A stretch of 35,772 nucleotides of DNA, taken from DASPJQ01 sp035299065. GTDB lineage: Bacteria > Bacteroidota > Bacteroidia > Flavobacteriales_D > UBA2798. Position 1 is the stretch's first letter. Each line of letters starts with the position of its first letter. The position numbers were made by a program, and so were the translations under genes. The DNA is taken from the NCBI GenBank assembly GCA_035299065.1, contig DATGXI010000139.1:1-35772 (forward strand), written 5' to 3'. The notes beneath the pieces were generated by a model. The model worked only from the letters and a program-made list of their open reading frames with translations, was not told the DNA's origin and did no database searches. Below, piece by piece: positions 14,718 through 26,700 of this stretch.

Positions 14718-17700
14718 TTATTTTGTTTTTGTAGTTTGAAAAACCATCGGATCTCTGGTTTTAGCCCCTTCACCAATAATATAAATTTTATCAGTAATCG
14801 CTTGTCCTTTTTCGACTCTATAATTTCCCTGAGCAGCTGCTGCTTTGGCAAATAAATTTTCATAGGCAGCTTTGGCGGCAGCTTGCAAATCCTCTTTTTT
14901 ATCCATTGCATAATCGAACCCACGAAACTCTGGAGTTTCTGATGGTTTAAAACCATAACCTAAATCCAAAAGTTTTTCATCAGCGACAATTTGATTCGCA
15001 GTTTCAAGGTGACCAATCTCAATTGTCATTACCCCCAGCACTAATTCATCATAATCGATTCCTTCTTTATTAGCTCTTTTTGAAATTGCATTCAGATTTG
15101 GCGAAATATTAACCTCTTTAAATAATCCTTTATTTTTTCCAAATTTAAATTTTTTTGCTACTCCTTTTCTGTCTCTTTTTGGATCAATACCTGAAGTTCT
15201 TTCTTTCCCATCATTTGATTCATTTTTTTCATAAAATGTAATTTTTGTAGGGGAATTCATCATATCACTTATTAATTGCTTGCCTTCATCTGAATTCGCT
15301 AGAGGAGCAATAATTAAATTTGTATGCCTAAATGCTTGATCAGAAACAGGCCCACCACCCGCTAGTGTCAGGGTTGGTGCTCCATTTGCATCATATGTCA
15401 CAATTATTTCTTCATTTTTAATTGGATCCCAAATTATTCTACCGTCATAATCAATAAAATAAATCGGATTATTAAAACCAAATGAAAAATTTGAATGTCC
15501 AGGATATTGCTTATATTCTTTATCAATCGTCAACCACCTTCCAAGCCTTGAATCCATTAACCTCGCTCCAAAATCATAACTATTCCCTTCACCTTTTATT
15601 TCATCATCGTGTTCCTGTCCGTTAAAGGCATACCTGTAATCCCCATTTCCATCACAATCAATCATGGTGGTTGTATCTTTATGGCTTAGGCACAATTTGT
15701 CAATGTAAAAATTATGGCTGCCGCTTGCAACAAGGTATTCAAACTGCACTTTGTAGGTGCCTGCAGTAATACCCGGTACGCTAAAGCTGTAATTGCCGTC
15801 ACTTAAAAAGCCCGTGCTGTTGTATACCAGTGTGTTTGTGGCACTGTCAAGCAACTGTGCCCTTACACCACCGGTGGTTAAATTGGTGTTGTCAAAATTA
15901 AAGCTAAAGGTGTATGCAGCCGTTTCAAGGTCAACATACTTGTACATGCCAATGTTACCGGTGCCAATTACCCTTACGGCTGTAACGGTGCTTGGGTTGC
16001 TTACTATGTTGCCGCTGAATTCACCTATCATGCCGCTTATGTCAGCCCCCGGGAAATCATCAAACAAACTGGTATCGGTCACAACGGTTGTTATGGTGTC
16101 GCAGCTTTGGCGGTTGAATGTACGCCCGTCAAGCGTTACACCAAATGGTGAATAATCGCGTGAGAGTACAATGTCCGCTTTGTACTGGTCTACAATGCCG
16201 TCTAACGTGCCGCTCACATATGATTCGTTTGTACTGTCGTTGTTTGAATCGTAATCACCTAAGTCAACGGGATATTTTCTGTCGGTAATTACTTCAAGCA
16301 CGTTGCCCAGGTGATTTGAGATTTCAAATTGTTTTTTACCCAATACATGCGTAAAATTCGTAGCACTTGGTGCAACCGCTGCTATCATCTCGGTTTCTTT
16401 GGTGTTTAAACCTACACGGCTTGATCCGTATATGTCTAATTCCTTTAACTGGTAACTCAGGGCTGCTGCTACGGTATCTTTATCATACGTAGCCAGCACA
16501 TTCCCCTGCGCATCGCGCACATAGTAGGTTGATTTTATCCAGCTGTAGCTACTTGTATACATGTGTTTGGCTATACGGTTGCCCATAGCGTCATACTCAA
16601 ATATAAGGTTTTTTCGTGAACTTCCTGCGGTGCGCTCAACTGATTTAACTTTTCCGTCAACCCTCCACTCAATGTCAGCTATTTCTTCCTGCAAATCCTG
16701 TATCAGCCTGCCTTCTTCATCATACCTGTAATTGTTACCGGTATTAAAGTTTACCTGGTTAAATATGCCCATGTCATCAATGTCATCTGCCGCGGTGGTG
16801 CTGAATACGGCATCGTCCACATGATACAACCTGTTTTGAAGGGTGAGCCCACCCGATGTTTTGTACCCGTAACTCAATTCCTCAATTTTTGTACCGTCCT
16901 GCCTGTGCCTTTGCTGGGTAAGTATATTGCCATTGGCATCGTAGGTAAAGGCGTTGTAATACCTGTTGGCATAACCACCTCCGCTGCTCCACACATTGGT
17001 ACCGGTATTTAAATTGGTATAGGCCCTGCTTTGCATAATGCGGTTAAGCTGGTCATACTGGTAACTGGTTGCCTGCGGCAGGGCATTCCAGTCGGTATCA
17101 CTTATGGTGGTTACCATGGCGCCTATATTTCCATTGTACAAATCATACCTGGCAGCTAACATGTCACTGCCTGTTTTATCGGCTTCAAACCTGTTGGCTA
17201 CGGTGCTCCATTTACCGCTGTAATCAATGGGCTTGTAATCACCGGCAAAATAGTTGAGTGTATACCCACACACGTCTTTTCCAAAATACTGGTTTGCGTT
17301 TGAACTGCCTATGTAATTATCACGCCCCATGTCAAGGGCACTGGTAAGCTGGTTGCTGTTTACGCCTTTTATCCAGCCCTGCAGGGTATACGCATAATCT
17401 ATACCCTGGCTCTTGTCATTCCCCAATTCAGTTCGCGCCAGCGGGCCATGGTCATAGTACAAATATTTGGCATCCCTGTCCCAATGGTACCCGTTGTCAC
17501 TTGTTTCAACCTGGGTAATGCGGTTGTCGGCATCGTATTCGTACCGGTGCATCCACTGGTCGGCACTGTCTTTCTGGTAATCCACTTCGTGCACGTTGCC
17601 GCTTATCAAATCATAATCGTAATCTATACGCTTAAACTCTTCGGTAGCTACCGGTGCCCCATAATTGCTGGTGGTCACGTTTTTGTTGTCCTGCAATAAT

Positions 17701-20700
17701 GTATTCACGTTCCCGTGAATATCATACGTATAGTGCGTGGCATGTGTATAGGTTGTTGTATCGTAATCGTACTCCTCTTCATACATTACTGTTGCAATCC
17801 GTTTGCGTAAATTTTCCTGGGTAAATGTTCCCGGTAAACTTGATGCCAGTTGCGCAACGGGTTCATCGTAATAACTCATGGTTACTTCCCTGCGGGCACC
17901 GGTGGTATCGTTTATCCATGCGCCAAGTGTTGAATCGTTTATGGTAAGCGGATTAAAGAAATTATTAACTACCGTACCGGGCACTTCTGCAAAACGGGTT
18001 CGGCCCGGGTGGTTTTCGGTTTTTTCACCGGCTTCGGCCACACGCCCCAACGCATCATACAAGGTATAACTGTATTTTTTCCGGGGAGTTTCGTTAAACT
18101 GCCGTGTGTTTTGTGATACCACAATGCGGCCCAGCCTGTCATACCAGAACAGCGTAGAGTAGTACCCGCTTTCGTCTTTTACAATGCGGGCATAATTATC
18201 ATCGGTGTTGTTGGCGCCACTGGCCGTACCGTTGTACAAACCGCCAATAAATCCTTTGGTGCGCGAACTAAAACCTATGGTTCTTATGTCCATGTCGCTG
18301 GTAAGTAATTGGCTGTTCAAACTATCGTTCAACCGCGTGCCAATATTTGTCCATGCCGTTTTATTGGCTGTAAAATTGGTGTTTTTAAAAATAGCCCCGT
18401 CTGTACCTACTACATAGCCAACTTCGTTGTCGTGAAAAAACACGTCTTTTATAGATGTTGTACCGGCTGTAAACGAACTTACGGTAACTGAATTGGATGC
18501 GGTGCCATACCACACCAGCCCGTTATGCCCTTCAAAAAAGGCTACAAATTTTACAGTGTTTGAGCTCTTGAAAGCCTGTATGCAATTAAGTACATTTCCA
18601 CTGAGTCCTGACGAGATCACAATGCTTCCGTTGAGTGAAAGTGTCTTGGCGGTGGTATCAAAATCGAGTGCCTTAAACCAGCCGTTGGTTGAATTGGCTC
18701 CCACGGCATACCCGCGTGTTGGTTCAGCAAAATCAACATCGTTAAAAAGTCGCGTTGTTTCAACAAGCAGGCTTGGTGCCAGCGTATTGTTATTTATATG
18801 CCATATGCCCTCGCGCGTTCCAACCACAACCGCCTGGTTTTTCATCATGCTCTTGACGGCATTCAGGTTATGTATACTGGCACTTCCTGGTCCGGCTGTA
18901 AACGAAGGTTTCACAACCGACCATGTGTCCCCTCCATCAACACTATGCTTTATACTTAGTCGGTTGCCAACTATATAAATATTGTCAGTACCATAAGTGC
19001 TTAGATCGTTTAAACTAAACTGGTATAAATTTTTATTGGTCATTGCGTTGGTACCCATACACCAGCGAATGTGTGCATGATCACCTGCTGCAAGGGCAAA
19101 ACTTTTAGTGGGCACAAATTCCACGGCATACAGGTCATCATTGGTCACATTGGCCGCAATACTGAAACTGCCCGGTGTGGTAATGTTGGTTGTATATAAA
19201 ATGGTGCCATTGTCACCTGCAACGTAGGCGGCAGTACCGCTTACCGAAATGTCATGCAGGTCAACGGTAACAGGGGTGCTTACCGCGGTATTGGTAACGG
19301 TAAACGATGAAAGCGAGAATGCATTTATTTTACCACCATTTCCAACGGTATATCCACCGGTTGAACTTGTAAAATCAATTTCATTCATATCATCTTTATT
19401 TCCTGTTGTCAAAATTTTAGCATAGTATTGTGATACGCCTCCGTTGTAGTAAAAGGCGGCCATTTGGCCATTGTCACCACAAGTCATGGCAATGGTACCT
19501 GAAAAATCAGATGCTTTTACCGGCAACGCTTTTATGTTGGCCGATGGTTCTGTTGATGCTACCCAGGCCACAGTTCCAGGGGTTCCCGCAGCAAAGGCCC
19601 CGCGTTCAAAACGCCCGCCATCACCTGCCACTGCAATTATTCTATCGTTATTGCTTAAAGCAATGCTGCGTCCAACGGTAGTGGGACTAACGCCCGAATT
19701 GATGTTTTGGCTGCTGGTTACATAGGTTACGCTACTTATGGCAGCACTGTTGGTAACAGCACTGTAATACAAATGCGTTTGGTTCGAATTGTTTAGGGCA
19801 TATAATTTTCCGTTTTGCGCTAACACATCGTTGAAACCTGTTGTGGTTGGAATACCGCCACCTGGTGTATTGATGGTAATGGAGCTGAATTGGATGGTGT
19901 CAACACTTGTGGCCTTGTAGAACTTGTACAATAAATTATTGCCGGCAAGTATGGCGCCATTAATACATGGACTGGTGGTATGGTTCGCAAAGTTTTGCGC
20001 AGCAATTTTATTAAATGCACTTATGCTGGTAATGTTTTGTGAGGTCCAAACGGTTGTACCCGCATCGGCATCTTTGGTGCGGTATAGTTTATTGGTATTT
20101 CCGCCAGTATATATCCATACTTTGTTATCAATTACGGTTCCAAAACACGCGGTTAGGTCAACCGTTGCATTGGGTTGGTCAAGGTCAATAATGCCGTACG
20201 GTGTACCATCAATGGCCAGTACACGGCTTACGGCACCGTTTTCGCCTACGGCCACCAGCTTGGCTCCTGTTGCACTAACTGCGTAAGGGCTAATAGCGTT
20301 ATAATCTTTTGCCGAATCACTCAGCGTTGTCCAGTTTAGTCCGTTGTCATGGGTTGCACAAATGTAACCATTGCCACCGGCATCTTCTATAATGGCAACA
20401 CCATTATCAAAATCACGGAAATAAACTTGTTTGAATGTTCCTGTAAGATTCACCGGTCTGTAAATCCAGGTTACCCCGCGATCACCACTGTACAATAAAC
20501 TTCCATCTGTACCACAGGCAAATGCTTTTACACTCGAGGTGTCAATCCAGCTAACCTGTTTTATATCATGCGAAGTATAGGTGTTAACAGCACCACTACC
20601 GCTGCCACTTGGAGTTGTAAGGCGTAAAAAGGTATTATAGGTTAAACCCAGGGTTGAATTGGTGTCGTTAATGCTCATAAAATAATTGTCAGAGGTACCT

Positions 20701-23700
20701 GTTGCATTATCCATAACAACGCTTGTTGAATAATCAGGGGCCACCATGGCACCGGGTGTTATACGTGCGTAGCCGGTTTTAGGTATAGAGGTTGATCCTA
20801 CCAGTGAATCAATACGTATATACCCATTATATTTTGTGGTAAAAATGCCATGGGTGCGGTCATAAAAATCCATGTCTGTCAGGTCATCAAAATTGTACAA
20901 TGCGCCACCCCAGCTCCAATAATTACTCAATACATCCCATGTTGTACCGCCATCACGTGTTATATAAGCCACAGCATCGGTGCCAATGGCATAACCCCAC
21001 AAACTGTCAATCATTTGTATTTTTTTGAAATTGGTGGCTGCCAGGTTTAATTTCTGCCAGGTTTCACCGGCATCGTTTGTTTTATAGGCAACACCACGAA
21101 CATTACTGGTGAACCCACCCGGTATAGTCCCAGTCAAATACCCTTGCGATCCATCCACAAACTGCACACTGGTTACGGTTAAATTACTGTCAAGCCCATT
21201 GCACAATTTATTTTCCCATATGCTCATGTTGTCGTGGTCAGGCATGGTTTGTTTTACCAGCTGGTTTAAGCTGTTGTACTCGTAACGTGTCGCCAATACA
21301 TGGCTTGTAAATACCTGCTGTGTTCCATTGGTGCGGTCTTCAATGCAATCAACTTCCAGCGGACTCGATGGTGACGTTATACTTAAAAGTTGCACGCCCT
21401 GTGGCGGAACGGTTTTCACCAGGTTTCCTGCCTGGTCATAATAATACAGTGTAAAGTGGTATTCTTTATCGGTATACTCATTGGTAAATGTTTCAAGCGC
21501 GTTTAAACAATGCTGTGTATACTTATTGGCTATATACGTGGTAAGTGAATCAATGTACTGGTTGTATGCGGTGGTTGCATTCACGGTGGCCATTTCCACC
21601 TGGTACTGCACACATGGGTTCACATAATTGAACGGTATTTCGGGCAATGTATCAGGCGGGGCGTTGTTGGGTGTACACGGTTCGGCCATTTGCCCGGTGC
21701 AATACCCAAGTGGGTTGCTTAACATAAGGGTAAATGTTGAACCTGATGGAGTGGCCAATCCTTCAGTAAGCGAATACAAATAGGCCACATATCCCTGCAC
21801 GCAATAACAAAAATCATTCTCATAAAACTGTTCGTAATCAATCATGCTTCCAATCATGGTCACATCATTGCTGTCAGCCCACAGGTTGTAATCATTCACT
21901 GCCTGGTAATACACGTAATACAAACTATCACATTTCACGGTTTCCTGCATAAAGCAACCTTCAAAATGCGCTAAATCCACCGGTGCCGGGTAATCATACC
22001 CCCAGGGCAAATAAATATAACCCTGTATATACCCGTTGTAGTTTTTTACGCACTCACAACCGCCATAGGCCGCAAGTGAATCGTAACTGTTAAAAATAAC
22101 AGGCAAAGCATACCCGTGTGATGCGGCAAACGATGAGTTGTTGAATGCTGCAATGTTGTTCACGTAATTTACATATTCATACCAGCATTCGGATGTGTTA
22201 ATGATGGCTGTATCATCACAAACACCAAGGGTGTCAGGTAAACCCGGGCACAGGTATAAACTGTCAAACCGCACCAGGTATGCCATCAGCGAATCGTACC
22301 CGCCATTATCGGTACAACACAAATGAAAATCGTGCATGAATGCGTTGAGTGAAATAAACGGGGTGGTTAACTGGAACGTGTCACACGAGGCCGAATCGGT
22401 TAACTGGTATACCTGGAAGGCGTTGTAGGCCTGCACGTATTGCTCATACATTTCAAGGCATGTATCGTCCACAATCATGTCACGTGTTTCAAACGCAGGG
22501 CCCTGGTCATTGTTCAGCATTGTTCCTCCGTCAATGGTTTGGCCGCTTGTAAATGTGTTCAATGCGCGTTGGCCGCTTCCTGTTCCGGCAGCTGCCACAA
22601 GTTTATTGCCGCGGCCGGTGTTTATGGTAACAGGGCTGGTATTTATCGTATTTTTTGAAGCAGCATGAGTGGCCGCCACGTTAGTGAATTCAATTATGCT
22701 TTTTGGTGTTTCATTTACCTGTTCAGCGCGCGCATTACCGGTAACATCATGCTGTTTTCGTAAATAATTTAAATAGGCTTCATTCACGCGTATCAACCCT
22801 TTTTGCCTGAACTCGCCCAGCGAAACGGGCTTTAACCGTTTGGCATGGCGTGCAGTTCCAACCGAAGCGTTATAGGCTTCAAGGGCTTGTTTGTAATGAA
22901 CATATCCCAGTATTTCGCTGTTCACGGTAAGTTTTCCTTCATGAACCAGTTTGTCGTTTATGATTAACATTTTGTCACCATCGCCATCGTTTGCTTCGGT
23001 GGTATCGTTTAAAATAATATCCGGGTAAAGCAAGGTGTCAACGCATGGCTTACATGGTTTAAAGCCAATACAGCTTGTTACAATAATTGTGTCCCTGAAG
23101 TTTATGGGGTGGCCAGGCACAAGGTAATTGGCTTTGTAATAAAACTGGTGGTACAAACCTTCCGCATCAGGTGTTCCGTAAACAAATGGTCCCTGCAATG
23201 TGATAAGGTCTTCGAACGAATGGCGCGGTGCACCGTAAATATCATGTGTTAATTCAATGCTGCAGGCTGAGTCAAGGCCCACGGTCCATGTTTCGTATCC
23301 AATGGATGTGCTTGTATCAATTTCATAGCTGTTGGCAAGTGGTGTAATGGGTGGTGGTAACAGGTTTTGAAATGCCGTGGTATAATAGGCGCTTGATGCT
23401 GCCGTATATGCGGTATCAAACGGTGCATGCAGCAACAGGTCCTTCACCAGGTCATATAAACTTTCGCCTGCCATTATATACGGATCGTTGGCGCAATTCA
23501 ATGGCTCAGGCTGATCACAGTCAGCAATGTTTATACCGGTGCTGTCATCGCCCGTGGTGTACCTGGCCGAGAAGGTAACGGTTGCCAGGAAATTGCTAAG
23601 TGTATCATGCGCATCCATGGTAAAGTAATGCGCGTCAAGGCTGTTGAAATTGTCAAAATAACCAATGCTGTCAAGATCAGCAGCGGTAAACGTACCGGGG

Positions 23701-26700
23701 TTAAAGCCGGTAATGGTTACCACAATGCGGTTTGCAGGATTGCCCGGATCAACAATGTTAAGTGTATTGTTGGCTGTGTTGAATGTATAAGTTAAACCGG
23801 TTATTCCGGTTAAGCCCATTAAACTGTACAAAGGTGTAGTAACAAATTCGGCATAAAGAGTATCGTCAAGCGCTACACCGGTACCCGTAAGGTCTTGTTT
23901 GCCGGCAAGCACTGAAATTAGTAAGGCAAGATCATTGCCAATTTGTGTTGGTTCGCAAACCAACGGGAATTCACAATCATTTATTTCATAACAGGTGGTT
24001 ATTCCTTCGATCTCAACTAACTGGTAAGGCACATACGTTCCTGAATCGGGTTCAACCTGTGCGTTTATGGTGAAATGGTAATTGGGGGCAGTGTAAGAGG
24101 TGGCCTGCATGGTTGAAAAACCAATGATGTCATCCCAGCTTACAATGCCGCTGCCGGTTTTATAAAATTCAAAAATGCAGGAATCGGTTTCGTTCACCCA
24201 GTCAATGTGCAGGGTATCGTAAACAGTGGCTGTATCTCCTTGCCAGGTATAATCAAATGACGTAATTGGGAGGTATGGTGCATAGTTATTGTTTGCCAGG
24301 TAAACAGCATTGAATTGCGGAATGTCCAGTAAGTTTACGGTGTCGGCTGTAAAAAATGCGGAGTCGGCCATTACACCCAGAAAATCTTCAAGGGCTGTTA
24401 CAATGGGACATTGCCCAGTTGTCAGGTACATTTGGTACGCGGCTTCCATGGGTTCTTCGGTATAACCGGGCACATCATACACATCAGGAAAACGTTTTGT
24501 TTTGGTGTGGTAGTACTGATCATACCAGGGAGAACAAGGTTGTTCTGAATGATACCATTGATTTAAACCCGGGCCATCGGTTTCGGCCCACATAATGCCC
24601 TGGTAACTCAACACATCATCATTGCCAATACAATCGTTGAACGAATAACAGCTGGTTAAGGCCAACTGGTCAGCACGTGTGTTTTGTACCTGGTGTTTTG
24701 CCGATAAATAAAAATCGCGCAGGTATCCCCATTCGGCATTGCGTATTTCGGTGTTGTGGGCGGTTGATCCGGGAATGTGGTCGGTTCCAAACAAGGTACA
24801 GGCCGGTGAGGGAAGTAAGCCTGTTGATGTGCCGCAACGGGCCATAATGGCTGCCTGCTGCACCATACTGTAATACCCGCTTGAAAAAATTACGTATTGG
24901 TCAAATTTATTTTCCAGTACGGCTCCGTATGTCCCATACCCGTTAGTTACAAACGGATCATAAGGGTCGGTTGACGAAAAAGTAAACCAGTCGTTAGGCA
25001 GGCCGGTTGTTGCATTGATAAGCCCGTTGTTTACTGCCTGGTACCAGGTAAGTGAACCACGCATGAGCTCATCAAATTCCTCGCTGCTGTAAGTGTCAGT
25101 AGTGGTGGGCGCCTGCTCATATTCATTGCAGGTTTCATAATAACAGTATTCAGGATGGTACGTTACCAGGGCCTTTGCCCATGCCGGCTTAAACAGGTTA
25201 ATGAAATCTTTTAATTGTGCCAGGTGTTGCGGGTAAATATATGGTAAACCGCCTGCATCAAATTTTACCGAGTCATTGGTGTAAACCAAGGGCTGGTAAT
25301 ACCCCGATACATCAACGGTAAGATAAATTTTGGCAAGGTTTCCATCTTCTTCAAAATAAAAAGGGTAGGTTGTACCGTTTACAACTGTTTGCGGGTTACG
25401 CCACCAGGCCCTGTCCCATATGCTGCCAACAACCGGCCGGTTTGCCGATAAAACGTTTAAATCATTATACAGGCTTAACGGATACATGTAGGTATAATAG
25501 CCACCACCGCTTATTTGAAATTCGGCATACTGGCCTGATGGGCTAACGTCAATGAGCATTTGCTGGAATGTATTCTGGCAAAGCGAGTGGCTTTCACATG
25601 GCGCCTGGCATTGTTCAACCAAAAAATCATACTCCATGGCAGTACCTTTTCCGCTGGCCACATAATCATCGCGTGTTCCCAATGAGGCTACGCATTCATC
25701 ACAATCAATGTGGCATCCACTTGTATCTATATTGTCCATTTCAGCATCAATAAAATCCTGCAGGGTCATTACACAATGGTTGTAAGCGGTGTCAAGGTAG
25801 GCGGCTACCACACTGTCACGCCAGGCTAAATTCAGGCTAAGTTTTTTCACCACTGTATACACACCGGGGTCAAGGTTCAGTGTAAAGTTCATAGCGGTAT
25901 CATAGGTTGAAGGGCTGTGGCAGGTGGTTACAAAATCAAGTTCATTGCCATTCAATGCAAAATGTCCAATCAACCCCTGAATGGTATCGCCACTGGCTTT
26001 AATCATATCAAGTCCACATTCGTCCAGTACTTCAATCTCCAGGTTATATACGCAGTTTATGCACACGTTTTCTTTGAAACATGTATCGGCCAATGTATCT
26101 ATCTCAATAGCGTAATCGAACTCGTAATTGCTTTGATAGGCTACCAGCAACTCGGTATGGAACTCAATGCCGGTGTTGTCAGCATTTAGGGTATTGCTAT
26201 TGCTTTCCCCTTCTGCATTTTTATTGAATAAATCAACGGTTAGTACCGTTCCGTTATAATTGCTGCTGCTTGGCAAAGCGTGTAAATTGGTTGTACTGTC
26301 ACCGGCAAGTGCAGTGGCCACTACACGCCCTTCCTGGTCCAGGTAACTTACGCTGGCCTGACCATTGGGATCAATGACTACATTTTTTTTGTAATGGGTT
26401 GCATCGCCCACTTCGGATCCAAACATGCGGTCAAGTTGTATCTGGTTGGGTTGCCCGTACAAATAACCGGTTTCATGCCCGTTGCCCAATTGAAATTCCT
26501 GTCCAACACCGCCTTGTTTGCGTATGCGGCCAGTATTGTCATTGGTATATTCAACCTGCGTGAACGGATAGTCGTTGGCGTCAGGCACAAAAGCCTGCTC
26601 GCGCGATTTACTGCCGTTTTCAACTGAATAATAATTGGAAGCACCAACGCTGTCATACATGGGTGGAGCAATTACAGTGCAATATCCGCTGGTGTCATCA

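Noticed and set aside
18493..18978. 161-codon plus-strand frame inside the giant RHS gene
   Set aside because: Shadow frame opposite a long coding region, like the other plus-strand frames between 15793 and 27926.
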